Positions 35,713-45,220 of a stretch of DNA of 64,000 bases are shown piece by piece; position 1 is the first letter of the stretch; the number at the start of each line of letters is the position of its first letter. The stretch spans positions 1 to 64,000 of the forward strand of contig NZ_JBBELO010000028.1 of assembly GCF_037404875.1 (NCBI RefSeq), written 5' to 3'. The position numbers and the translations under genes were made by a program. The DNA is from Orlajensenia sp037404875 (lineage in GTDB: Bacteria; Actinomycetota; Actinomycetes; Actinomycetales; Microbacteriaceae). The notes beneath the pieces were generated by a model, which saw only the letters and a program-made list of their open reading frames with translations, was not told where the DNA came from and made no database searches.

Positions 35713-35973
35713 TAACGTCGCACCCGCTATGAAGTAGAACCGCCGTCCTGTCCCGCGCCTGAGGCGCCGTTGACGTTCGGCATCTTTCCGCCCGCTCCCG
35801 CAGGCCGCTCTCGCGCACGTCGCTGACCGCCGCCCGCACCCGCCGCCCGGTTCATCCGACGGCGACGGAGAGCGCGCGGGCCAGTGACCGCACGCACCGG
35901 CACACGCCCGGCGGGGCTTCACCCTGCGCGCGGCATCCGTCGACGGATGCCGCGGGCCCCCCGTGAAAGGTGG
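35713..35973 (+). promoter_or_regulatory. leader of the ABC-F gene: -10, two-codon uORF and 26-bp palindrome
   Basis: TAACGT (35713-35718) is a -10 candidate; ATGAAGTAG (35729-35737) ten bases on encodes Met-Lys-stop. A perfect 26-base palindrome, centre between 35941 and 35942 (35929-35954), sits ten bases before the ribosome site GAAAGGTGG of the coding region. A translated minimal uORF plus a strong stem before a ribosome-protection gene is the layout expected of antibiotic-responsive attenuation; this is inference. The rest of 35628-35979 contains no gene. Confidence 0.5.
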
Positions 35974-35979
35974 TCGCCC

Positions 35980-37725
<1,746 letters not shown>

Positions 37726-37754
37726 GGGATGCACCTGCGCAGGCGTTCGGGCGC

Positions 37755-37790
37755 TTTGCAGGACCGGTTCACCCGAACCGGTCCTGCAAA
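37755..37790 (+). terminator. 16-bp perfect stem terminator after ABC-F
   Basis: TTTGCAGGACCGGTTC (37755-37770) and its complement (37775-37790) enclose the loop ACCC, thirty bases after the stop codon. The downstream arm merges into the dispersed element at 37781. Confidence 0.85.
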
Positions 37791-37808
37791 CCGCACGATT
37801 TCCTGCCG
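37781..37808. repeat. dispersed element R2, second copy
   Basis: GTCCTGCAAACCGC followed by ACGATTTCCTGCCG, aligned with the copy in the lysC-asd spacer (15340-15366). In both cases the GTCCTGCA end is part of a hairpin after a gene. Confidence 0.5.
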
Positions 37809-37877
37809 AACGGGCGCGCGGATGCCGACCTCCCGTCGCCGCCTTTCGAACACACAGGCCGCAATCTTGCAAATGAG

Positions 37878-37893
37878 TCGAAGCTGTGTTCGA
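37878..37893 (+). promoter_or_regulatory. LexA (SOS)-like box
   Basis: TCGAAGCTGTGTTCGA matches 14 of the 16 positions of the actinobacterial LexA consensus TCGAACRNRYGTTCGA and ends nine bases before the ATG of the radical SAM gene. A further half-site TCGAACACAC occurs at about 37847. Confidence 0.55.
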
Positions 37894-37901
37894 CTTGAAG
37901 C

Positions 37902-38912
37902 ATGCGGTGGAGCGGTCAGGAACTGAACGTCGAGAACACGGATGCGCTGCCCGGCCTCGCGAAGCTCAACAACCTCGTGCGCTCGGTGCAGACGCCGGAG
38001 TTCGCCGGAATCACCTTCCACGAAGTGCTCGCGAAATCGGCGCTGAACAAGGTTCCCGGCCCGATGCGCATACCGCTGGAGTGGACGGTGAATCCCTACC
38101 GTGGCTGCTCTCATGCGTGCGCCTATTGCTTCGCCCGGCCCACCCATACCTACCTTGACCTCGACGGCGGCAACGACTTCGACCGCCAGATCATCGTGAA
38201 GGTCAACGTGGCCGAGGTGCTGCGCAAGGAGCTCGGCCGCCCGAGTTGGGAACGGCATCCGGTCGCCCTCGGAACGAACACCGACCCGTACCAGCGCGCC
38301 GAGGGCCGCTACAAGCTCATGCCCGAGATCATCGGCGCGCTGGCTGACAGCGGCACGCCGTTCAGCATCCTGACCAAGGGCACGCTTCTGCGACGTGACC
38401 TTCCTCTCATAGCGGATGCTGCCACGGGCGTTCCCGTCGACATCGCCATGTCGATCGCGGTGTACGACGATGAGTTGCAGCAATCGGTGGAGCCCGGCAC
38501 GCCCACGACGAAGGCGCGGCTCGCGACGGTGACGGCCGTGCGCGATGCGGGACTCGACTGCACGGTGTTCATGATGCCGATCCTGCCGTTCCTGACGGAC
38601 ACGGTCGCTCATCTCGACGAGGCGATGCGGCAGGCGAAGGAAGCCGGGGCGACGGCTGTCGTGCATTCCGCACTGCACCTGAAGCTGGGTGTCAAGGAGT
38701 GGTTCCTGCTCTGGCTCGGCCAGGAGCATCCGGAACTGCTGCCGAAGTATCGGGCGATGTATCGCTCGACGTACGCTCCGAAGGAATATCGCACCTGGCT
38801 GGCGGAGAGGGTGCGCCCGCTCGTGCGCAAGCACGGCCTCGACCACGCGCGCACGTCGCCGACGACGGGCGGGGTGCTCTCGCACGCGGATCCGGCGCCC
38901 ACCCTCTTCTGA
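37902..38912 (+). CDS. Rv2578c-type radical SAM protein
   Basis: 336 residues. The radical SAM cluster motif is NPYRGCSHACAYCFAR with Cys69, Cys73 and Cys76 (CX3CX2C). It is followed by VALGTNTDPYQRAEGRY and SILTKGTLLRRDL, typical of the Rv2578c family, which is distantly related to spore photoproduct lyase. The reaction is not known for the family; a role in DNA damage response would fit the LexA-like box that ends nine bases upstream. An R1 repeat array follows immediately. Confidence 0.9.
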   Translation: MRWSGQELNVENTDALPGLAKLNNLVRSVQTPEFAGITFHEVLAKSALNKVPGPMRIPLEWTVNPYRGCSHACAYCFARPTHTYLDLDGGNDFDRQIIVKVNVAEVLRKELGRPSWERHPVALGTNTDPYQRAEGRYKLMPEIIGALADSGTPFSILTKGTLLRRDLPLIADAATGVPVDIAMSIAVYDDELQQSVEPGTPTTKARLATVTAVRDAGLDCTVFMMPILPFLTDTVAHLDEAMRQAKEAGATAVVHSALHLKLGVKEWFLLWLGQEHPELLPKYRAMYRSTYAPKEYRTWLAERVRPLVRKHGLDHARTSPTTGGVLSHADPAPTLF

Positions 38913-38919
38913 CGGGGGC

Positions 38920-39391
38920 GTTCGCTTCGACAGGCTCAGCGAACAGCTTTTCGAGGAGCCCGGTCCCTGAGCTTGTCGAAGGGCCCGGGTCCCGCCTGCG
39001 TGGCCGGGTTCGCTTCGACAGGCTCAGCGAACAGTGGGTGGGAGGGCCGCCACCTGTCTGCGTGCTTAGGTTCGCTTCGACAGGCTCAGCGAACAGCTGC
39101 TTCGAGAAGCCCGGTCCCTGAGCTTGTCGAAGGGCCCGGACCCTCTACGTGGTGGCGTTCGCTTCGACAGGCTCAGCGAACAGTGGGTGGAAGGTCCGGG
39201 ACCACCTGCGTGGTGGCGTTCGCTTCTACAGGCTCAGCGAACAGTCGTATCGAGAAGCCCGGTCCCTGAGCTTGTCGAAGGGCCCGGACCCGCGCGGTGA
39301 TGCGTTCGCTTCGACAGGCTCAGCGAACAGCGGGCGGGAGGGCCCGGACGCGTCTGCCTGGCCTGGTTCGCTTCGACAGGCTCAGCGCACA
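38920..39391. repeat. R1 array with 149-bp higher-order unit
   Basis: Ten R1 hairpins: forward copies (CTTCGACAGGCTCAG) at about 38920, 39008, 39071, 39158, 39218, 39304 and 39366 and inverse copies (CTGAGCTTGTCGAAG) at 38960, 39110 and 39262. The order forward-inverse-forward repeats three times with a period of 147-151 bases, and the spacers between copies are also conserved (AGAAGCCCGG, CAGTGGGTGG), so the array grew by tandem duplication of a three-hairpin unit. Region 38913-39437 holds no gene. Confidence 0.9.
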
Positions 39392-39437
39392 GCATGCGCC
39401 CCGAACTCCCGCCCCCGACCCCCTTTCGCGGCATCCC

Positions 39438-39477
39438 AAACCGGGGTACATTTCCGCCACAAAGCGGGGGACGTTCC
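39438..39477 (+). promoter_or_regulatory. two CGGGGKAC motifs before the sensor operon
   Basis: AAACCGGGGTACATTTCC (39438-39455) and AAAGCGGGGGACGTTCC (39461-39477) are near-identical direct repeats 23 bases apart, ending 37 bases before the ATG. They are the best-conserved pair of this motif in the window and suggest autoregulation by the LuxR-type product of the operon. Confidence 0.5.
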
Positions 39478-39514
39478 ATGCATAGGGGTGAAATACTCGG
39501 GAAAGGAGTGAACG

Positions 39515-40756
39515 ATGGCGCTCGGCTTACCGATCCACCTCGCGGATGCGACCATGAGTCGCGCTCTCGCGCGCGCCTCGCACTGGTTCGGGTTGGTCTG
39601 CCTGGTGGGCGCCCTCGTCTCCGTCACCTCGCTCAGCGCAGCGCATCCGGCAGACGGCCTCTGGCCCACGATCATCGCCCTCGTGCCCATGGGCATCCTG
39701 CTCATCACCCTCGCAACCACCGCCACCCTCGTCGCGACCGTCGGCTATCTCGTGATCGGCGGACTCTCGAGCTTCATCTACACGGCGACGCTGCTCGGCG
39801 ACCCGCACGTGTTTCCGGCGAGCAACCTCTTCGTCGTCGCACTGCCCGCCATGGCTCTCGTGATGGTCGGCGGTGTCGGCACCCGACCTTTCGTGGGCGT
39901 CGCCTGGGCGAGCGCCGGCCTCGTGATCGGCGAGGGCGCCATCATCGCCGCCTGCCTGCTCACCGACGTGCCCTACCGCCTCGACGGGTTCGTTCCGACC
40001 ATCTACCTCTTTCTTTCCGGCGTACTGATCATCGAGGGGCTCGGTCGCCGCCGCATCCGGGCCACCCAGCCGGCCATCCTGCGCGCGGCCCGCGACAACA
40101 CCGCCTTCTCGCTTCGCCGAGACCTCGAGGCGCGCGCCACGAGCTTGGTTCACGACACCGCCCTCAGTCACCTCGTCACCATCGCCGCGAGCCGGCCGGG
40201 GCCGCTCGATCCGCGCTTCCGCACCACCGTCACGCGCGATCTCGAAAGGCTCGTGGGTCAGGAGTGGCTCACCGGAGCGGAGGCGAGCCTCGCCTCGCTC
40301 TCGGCCGACTGGGCCCTCAGCCCCCTCGCAGAGGCGGTGGAGGCGGCCCGGGGCCAGGGACTCCGTGTCGAGATCGCCGGCGACCGCCGCGCCGTCAGCG
40401 ACCTCCCTCTCGACGTGGGCCAGGCCCTCGGGCTGGCGGTGCGGGCGTGCCTCATCAACGTCATCCGCCATGCGGGAGTGGATGCCGCCGAGATCGCGAT
40501 CATCGGCGACACCCCCGACGAGACCTCCGTGATGGTGACGGATGCTGGCCGCGGCTTCACGCCCGAGCCCGGCAGCGCGGGCATCGGCCTGCGGCACTCC
40601 GTGCGGCAGCGCATCGAAGACGTCGGGGGAGACGTGCGGGTGTGGTCGCGGCCGGGGGCCGGCACGAGCGTGCTGCTCACCGTGCCGCGGAAGGCGGCGC
40701 GCGCCGACCACGACGGCGACTTCGAGAATCTCGACGACGTGCGAGAGCAGGCGTGA
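39515..40756 (+). CDS. NarL/DesK-type membrane sensor histidine kinase
   Basis: 413 residues, ATG with AAGGAG seven bases upstream. Five or six membrane segments at about 22-175; a dimerisation region with the likely phosphoacceptor in TSLVHDTALSHLVTIA (residues near 210-216); then the ATPase domain about 285-395 with NVIRHAG, DAGRGF and GSAGIGLRHSVRQRI, the typical N and G boxes of the HisKA_3/HATPase_c type. It probably phosphorylates the LuxR-type regulator two genes on. Its stop overlaps the next start (TGATG). Confidence 0.9.
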   Translation: MALGLPIHLADATMSRALARASHWFGLVCLVGALVSVTSLSAAHPADGLWPTIIALVPMGILLITLATTATLVATVGYLVIGGLSSFIYTATLLGDPHVFPASNLFVVALPAMALVMVGGVGTRPFVGVAWASAGLVIGEGAIIAACLLTDVPYRLDGFVPTIYLFLSGVLIIEGLGRRRIRATQPAILRAARDNTAFSLRRDLEARATSLVHDTALSHLVTIAASRPGPLDPRFRTTVTRDLERLVGQEWLTGAEASLASLSADWALSPLAEAVEAARGQGLRVEIAGDRRAVSDLPLDVGQALGLAVRACLINVIRHAGVDAAEIAIIGDTPDETSVMVTDAGRGFTPEPGSAGIGLRHSVRQRIEDVGGDVRVWSRPGAGTSVLLTVPRKAARADHDGDFENLDDVREQA

Positions 40757-41955
40757 TGCGGCTGCGCATGTACGACCCGGTCTCCTACGCGCCCCCGACG
40801 GGCCGATCCTGGCTCGTCAGCCCACAGAGGGTCGACCCGCTCGGCACGCTGGGAGCCTGGCCGTTCAGCGTGGCCGCGTGCGTCATCGCCCTGGCGTACG
40901 GCGTGCTGCAGACCGCGCTGCAGTGGCCGCATGTCGTCGATCCGGTGCTCGCCATCGGCGCCGTCGGCATGCTCGCGCTGGCCTGCGTTGCCTTCCTCGT
41001 CGAGGCCAGGCCGGCGGCGGCGCCCATGCACCTGCACTCGGTGGTACTCGTCTACGTGCTCACCGCGGCATCCACCGTGCTCGAGATCTTCAGCCGCCTG
41101 GGCAAGAACGCCCTGCTGCAGGATGACTTCGGCCAGATCGCGGCGGGCCTGCTCATCATCTCGTTCGCGCCCTATCGTCCGGCGATCTCGCTCATCGTGG
41201 CCTCCTTCACGGGAGCAGCAACGCTCACGGCGCTGCTCCCGCTGCAGACCGCGTATCTGGCCGTGCACGTTCCGTTCGCGGAATACGCAGTCGTGGTCGT
41301 GACCCCGGTTCTCGCGCTCGGACTCGCCGGCGCCGCCTTCAGCGATCAGATCGTGCGCAGCGTGCAGGTGTGGCAGCGCCTCGCGACGCAGGCCGTCTTC
41401 TCGAGCGACGTCGAAGAGCGGCAGGGTGTTGCCCGCAGCGTGCAGCAGGAGCAGGTGACCCTGCTCTCCCGCGAGGTGCTGCCGCTGCTCACCCGCGTGC
41501 TCGCCGCCGCACGCATCGAGGAGCACGACGTGATCCGCGCCCGTGAACTTGCACAGGCGGTGCGCCGCACCCTCGTGCGCGAGCTCGACCGCAGCTGGCT
41601 CGACGACCTCGCCGACCGCCAGCTGGCCCGCACGCCCACGGCGCTCGTCATCGACGACCCCGAGCAACTCGCGGTCACCATGAGTGCGGAGCAGCGGGTC
41701 GGCCTCGCCGCGTTCATCGTCGCGCTCTGCGAAGACCCCGCGATCGGGGGCGGCGACGTGAGGGTCAGCATCCGCCCGACGGATGCCGCGGGCCTCAACC
41801 GCGTGCACATCACCGCCACGACGGGCGTGGCCACACGGGCCCTGCGACGCACGCTCGCCCAGTACCTGAGCGTGGTGAGGGTGCTCTTTCGGGGGGCACG
41901 ATCCACGCTCGCTGAACGTCGGCTGACAGTAAGATTCGACTATGTCGAGTCATGA
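40756..41955 (+). CDS. membrane protein resembling a kinase that has lost its ATPase motifs
   Basis: 399 residues from ATG 40756 (GTG 40753 is equally possible), both overlapping the kinase stop. About six membrane segments occupy 35-210, then a helical region and a C-terminal domain of about 200 residues (SVQQEQVTLLSREVLPLLTRVLAAARIEE to the end) that is placed and sized like the DHp plus ATPase part of the preceding kinase but lacks the N box and the glycine boxes. It may be a pseudokinase or signal-sensing partner. Its 3' end overlaps the response regulator gene by 14 bases. Confidence 0.72.
   Translation: MRLRMYDPVSYAPPTGRSWLVSPQRVDPLGTLGAWPFSVAACVIALAYGVLQTALQWPHVVDPVLAIGAVGMLALACVAFLVEARPAAAPMHLHSVVLVYVLTAASTVLEIFSRLGKNALLQDDFGQIAAGLLIISFAPYRPAISLIVASFTGAATLTALLPLQTAYLAVHVPFAEYAVVVVTPVLALGLAGAAFSDQIVRSVQVWQRLATQAVFSSDVEERQGVARSVQQEQVTLLSREVLPLLTRVLAAARIEEHDVIRARELAQAVRRTLVRELDRSWLDDLADRQLARTPTALVIDDPEQLAVTMSAEQRVGLAAFIVALCEDPAIGGGDVRVSIRPTDAAGLNRVHITATTGVATRALRRTLAQYLSVVRVLFRGARSTLAERRLTVRFDYVES
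41930..41935 (+). promoter_or_regulatory. internal -10 box for the LuxR-type regulator
   Basis: TAAGAT ends six bases before the ATG at 41942 and lies within the preceding coding region. It could allow separate, leaderless expression of the regulator in addition to operon read-through. Confidence 0.35.
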
Positions 41956-42604
41956 CCTCGCCGCGCCCCGCCGGGTGCGCATCGGTCTGCTCGACGATCA
42001 CGAGGTGCTGCTCGACGCCGTCACCAGCTGGATCCACGCGAACGCGCCCGACTTCGAACTCGCCGTTCGCGCGCGCAGTTGGATCGAGTTCGTGCGGGAT
42101 CCGGGTTTTCCCGTCGACCTCGTGCTCATGGACTTCCAGCTCGTCGAACCGGTCTCGATCGAGGCGCGCATCCGCACCTGCCGCGCTGCGGGAGCGAAGG
42201 TCATCGTGATCAGCGCGCTCGACAGTTCCGACGCACGCAGCCGTGCCGCGGCATCCGGAGCCATCGCCTTTCTCTCCAAGTCGCTGCCGATGCGCGAGGT
42301 GATGGCGGCGGTGCGCACGGCGCTGCGCCTGCCCGAGCCGGCCGCATCCGGAATCCCGAACCCCGCACGCACCGAGCGACTGCCGTTCGAACGGCCGCAG
42401 CTGAGCCCGGGGGAGCGCCAGGCACTCGCGCTCTACGCCGCGGGCCGGTCGACGGCCGAGGTCGCCGACGCCATGCACGTCAAGTACGAGACCGCCAAGA
42501 CGTACCTGCGCCGCGTGCGCGAGAAGTACCAGCGCGTCGGTCGCCCGGCCAGCCGCAAGGTGGAGCTCATCCGCCGTGCCGCCGAAGACGGCATTCTGGA
42601 GTAG
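41942..42604 (+). CDS. LuxR/NarL-type response regulator
   Basis: 220 residues. Receiver domain with Asp18-Asp19, phosphoacceptor Asp64 in DLVLMDFQL and Lys113 in AFLSKSLPM. The C-terminal helix-turn-helix (about 150-210) reads LSPGERQALALYAAGRSTAEVADAM then YETAKTYLRRVREKYQRVG, the LuxR/GerE fold. Third gene of the sensor operon. The GC-rich motif pair in front of the operon and similar sites before surface genes are candidate targets. Confidence 0.93.
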   Translation: MSSHDLAAPRRVRIGLLDDHEVLLDAVTSWIHANAPDFELAVRARSWIEFVRDPGFPVDLVLMDFQLVEPVSIEARIRTCRAAGAKVIVISALDSSDARSRAAASGAIAFLSKSLPMREVMAAVRTALRLPEPAASGIPNPARTERLPFERPQLSPGERQALALYAAGRSTAEVADAMHVKYETAKTYLRRVREKYQRVGRPASRKVELIRRAAEDGILE

Positions 42605-42684
42605 CGTCGTTCGGGCTGCCTGCCTGACGCATCCGTTGCGCTCGGCACGCGCTGCATGCGCACGACAAGGAGAAGACACTCGCC

Positions 42685-43296
42685 ATGGCCAAGCTCTACT
42701 TCCGCTACGGTGCGATGAACTCCGGCAAGAGCACGGCCCTGCTGCAGGCCGCGTACAACTACGAGGAGCGCGGCCACAACGTGCTGCTCGCCAAGCCGGC
42801 CATCGACACCAAGGGCGACCTCGGCATCCTCTCCCGCCTGGGCGTCACGCGGGACGTCGACTTCGTTCTTGCCCCGACGACGGATGCGTACCGGGCCTTC
42901 CAGCAGCACCGGGCCACGGTGATCGAGACGACGAACCGCGACGTGAGTTGCCTGCTCATCGATGAGGCCCAGTTCCTCAGCTCCGACCAGGTCGACGATC
43001 TGCTGCGCATCGCGATTCTCGAGAACGTGCCGGTGCTGGCCTACGGCATCCGCACCGACTTTCTCACGAATGCCTTCCCCGGCAGTCGTCGTCTGCTCGA
43101 GATCGCGCACAGCCTCGAAGAGCTGAAGACCATCTGCCGTTGCGGGCGCAAGGCGATCTTCAACGGCCGCAAGATCGGCGACCGCTTCGTGTTCGACGGC
43201 GCGCAGGTGGCGATCGACGGCGTCGAGGTGACCTACGAGTCGCTGTGCGCGGCCTGCTACCTGCAGGAATCGGGCGGCCGCCTCGGCCACCGCTGA
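42685..43296 (+). CDS. tdk: thymidine kinase
   Basis: 203 residues, ATG preceded by AAGGAG. Walker A GAMNSGKST (9-17), LLIDEAQFLSSDQV (Walker B), and the zinc-binding cysteines in CRCGRKA and SLCAACY. It phosphorylates thymidine for the salvage of pyrimidines and could use thymidine released by the secreted nuclease/nucleotidase encoded at 8729. Type II (bacterial) thymidine kinase, full length. Confidence 0.96.
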   Translation: MAKLYFRYGAMNSGKSTALLQAAYNYEERGHNVLLAKPAIDTKGDLGILSRLGVTRDVDFVLAPTTDAYRAFQQHRATVIETTNRDVSCLLIDEAQFLSSDQVDDLLRIAILENVPVLAYGIRTDFLTNAFPGSRRLLEIAHSLEELKTICRCGRKAIFNGRKIGDRFVFDGAQVAIDGVEVTYESLCAACYLQESGGRLGHR

Positions 43297-43316
43297 GCGC
43301 GCCGCCCACGACGGCC

Positions 43317-43527
43317 CGTCCCCTGAGCCTGTCGAAGGGCCGCAACCGCCCCGTCCCCTGAGCCTGTCGAAGGGCCGCAACGCCCGTCGCTGACGGGACC
43401 ACTCGTTCCCTGAGCCTGTCGAAGGGCCGCGACGCCCGTCGCTGACCGGACCACCCGTCCCCTGAGCCTGTCGAAGGGCCGCGACGCCCGTCGGACCACC
43501 CGCCCTGAGCCTGTCGAAGGGCCGCAA
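43317..43527. repeat. R1 array, five direct copies
   Basis: Copies of CCCTGAGCCTGTCGAAGGGC at about 43320, 43350, 43405, 43458 and 43503, all in one orientation and mostly followed by CGCAAC or CGCGAC. The 308-base spacer between tdk and the acyltransferase holds only this array and a promoter. Confidence 0.9.
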
Positions 43528-43592
43528 CGTCCGGCACCTTCGTACACGGCATCCTCTTGCGCAACCCCATCCCGGCTCAGAGGCGCCCGACC

Positions 43593-43598
43593 TAGCAT
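43593..43598 (+). promoter_or_regulatory. -10 box of the acyltransferase gene
   Basis: TAGCAT ends six bases before the GTG at 43605; leaderless start predicted. Confidence 0.5.
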
Positions 43599-43604
43599 GA
43601 CGGG

Positions 43605-44705
43605 GTGTTGTCTCGACCCACTGCTCGGCTCGTCGGGCTCGACGTGCTGCGGGGCATCGCCATCCTGTTGGTGATGCTGCGCCACGCCCGCCCGGCCGTC
43701 TTCGGCACCGCCGGCCTGGTCGGGGTCGTGATGTTCTTCGCGCTCTCGGGCTACCTCATCACGGGGCTCATCCACCGCGACGTCGAGCGATTCGGACGAC
43801 TACGGTACGGCCGCTTCTACCGCAACCGCGCGCTGCGGCTGCTGCCGGCGCTGCTGTTGCTGGTGCTGGTGTTCGCGATCGTCACGGTGCTCGTCGACCC
43901 GCTCGACGAGTCCGACAGCCTCGGATCATCCGTGCTCTTCGCCCTCACCTACACGATGGACCTGCCGTTCGTCGATGGCAGTGCCGCGCTCCAGCATCTC
44001 TGGACTCTCGCCACCGAAGAGCAGTTCTACCTGCTCTGGCCGCTGCTGCTCACGCTCGGGCTCCGGATGCGGCGCATCGGCCTCGTACTGATCGGGGCCG
44101 TCGTGCTCGTGAACGTGGCGATCGCGGCATCCCTCGTGGTCATGTCGCCCTCGGTGACGGACCTCTATACGTTGCCCACCTCGTGGGCGGTCGCCATGAT
44201 CATCGGCGCGGCGGTCAAGCTCTACGAACCCACGGTCGACCGGATGCTGCACGGCCGAGCGCTCACCGTCGCGGCCGTCGCGTCGGGGCTCTTCGTCGTG
44301 GCGATGGCGTTCCTGCCCGACACGAAGAGCGACGCGCTCACGTATTTCCTCATGTGTCCCGCCGTCGCGGTCGCGAGCATGGTGCTCATCCTGCGGGTGA
44401 AGGCGTGGCAGGCGTTGCCCTCCCAGATACTCGCCCCGCTGCTCGGCCTTGGCGTGATCTCGTATGCGGCCTACCTCTGGAACTACCCGATGGTGAAGTG
44501 GCTGCACGCCCTGGAGCTGCCGCAGCCTTGGCTGTGGGAGATCCCGTGCACGATCGCGGCGGCGACCCTCAGCTGGTTCCTGCTGGAGCGCCCGATTATG
44601 CGCTGGAAAACCCGTATCGACGCTCGCGCGCATGCGGCAGTGGCAGCCGAGTCGGAGCGTTCCGCCGAACGCGAGCTGCAGCCTCTGAGCGCGCGCGTCC
44701 CCTGA
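43605..44705 (+). CDS. OafA/YrhL-type membrane acyltransferase
   Basis: 366 residues with about ten membrane segments. Acyltransferase_3 signatures: LVGLDVLRGIAILLVMLRHARPAV with the catalytic histidine (His23 region), FFALSGYLITGLI, RNRALRLLPALLLL and LWTLATEEQFYLLWPLLL. Such enzymes O-acetylate or otherwise acylate cell-surface polysaccharides. No SGNH extension is present. The last codons (SARVP) run into the start of an R1 array, which therefore forms its 3' end. Confidence 0.9.
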   Translation: MLSRPTARLVGLDVLRGIAILLVMLRHARPAVFGTAGLVGVVMFFALSGYLITGLIHRDVERFGRLRYGRFYRNRALRLLPALLLLVLVFAIVTVLVDPLDESDSLGSSVLFALTYTMDLPFVDGSAALQHLWTLATEEQFYLLWPLLLTLGLRMRRIGLVLIGAVVLVNVAIAASLVVMSPSVTDLYTLPTSWAVAMIIGAAVKLYEPTVDRMLHGRALTVAAVASGLFVVAMAFLPDTKSDALTYFLMCPAVAVASMVLILRVKAWQALPSQILAPLLGLGVISYAAYLWNYPMVKWLHALELPQPWLWEIPCTIAAATLSWFLLERPIMRWKTRIDARAHAAVAAESERSAERELQPLSARVP

Positions 44706-44707
44706 GC

Positions 44708-45220
44708 GCGCGTCCCCTGAGCTTGTCGAAGGGCCGCAACATGCGCTCCCAGCGCTGGGCGGGTTCGCTTCGACAAGCTCAGCGACAGCTTCGAGCGCGC
44801 GTCGCCCTTCCGCGTTCCCTGAGCTTGTCGAAGGGCCGCAACCTGCGCTCCTACTCAGCCCCCGTTCCCTGAGCCTGTCGAAGGGTCGCTCCCAGCGCTG
44901 GGCGGGTTCGCTTCGACAGGCTCAGCGAACAGTTTCCAGCGCGCGTCGCCGTCGTTCCCTGAGACTGTCGAAGGGCCGCAACATGCGCTCCTGCTCAGCC
45001 TCCGTCCCCTGAGCCTGTCGAAGGGCCGCAACATGCGCTCCTGCTCAGCCTCCGTCCCCTGAGCCTGTCGAAGGGCCGCAACATGCGCTCCTGCTCAGCC
45101 CCCGTTCCCTGAGCCTGTCGAAGGGCCGCTTCCAGCGCTGGGCGGGTTCGCTTCGACAGGCTCAGCGAACAGTCTCCAGCGGCCGTCGCCTTTTCGCGTC
45201 CCCAGAGCGAGGTCGAAGGG
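44708..45220. repeat. R1 array, about ten copies with exact 50-bp tandem units
   Basis: Inverse copies (CCTGAGCCTGTCGAAGG) at about 44712, 44815, 44861, 44955, 45005, 45055 and 45105 and forward copies (CTTCGACARGCTCAG) near 44767, 44908 and 45149. Between about 44967 and 45116 three units of 50 bases, including the spacer GCAACATGCGCTCCTGC, are almost identical, indicating recent duplication. A decayed copy ends at the CPBP stop codon. No gene in the 515 bases. Confidence 0.9.

Noticed and set aside
35884..35979. A longer ABC-F protein from a GTG at 35884
   Set aside because: It would translate through the 26-base palindrome into Arg/Pro-rich sequence, whereas ATG 35980 has a good ribosome site and starts the conserved domain.
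44708..45220. Small open frames reading SLSKGRN-like peptides in the repeat arrays
   Set aside because: They are translations of the R1 repeat, occur in all arrays and have no start signals.
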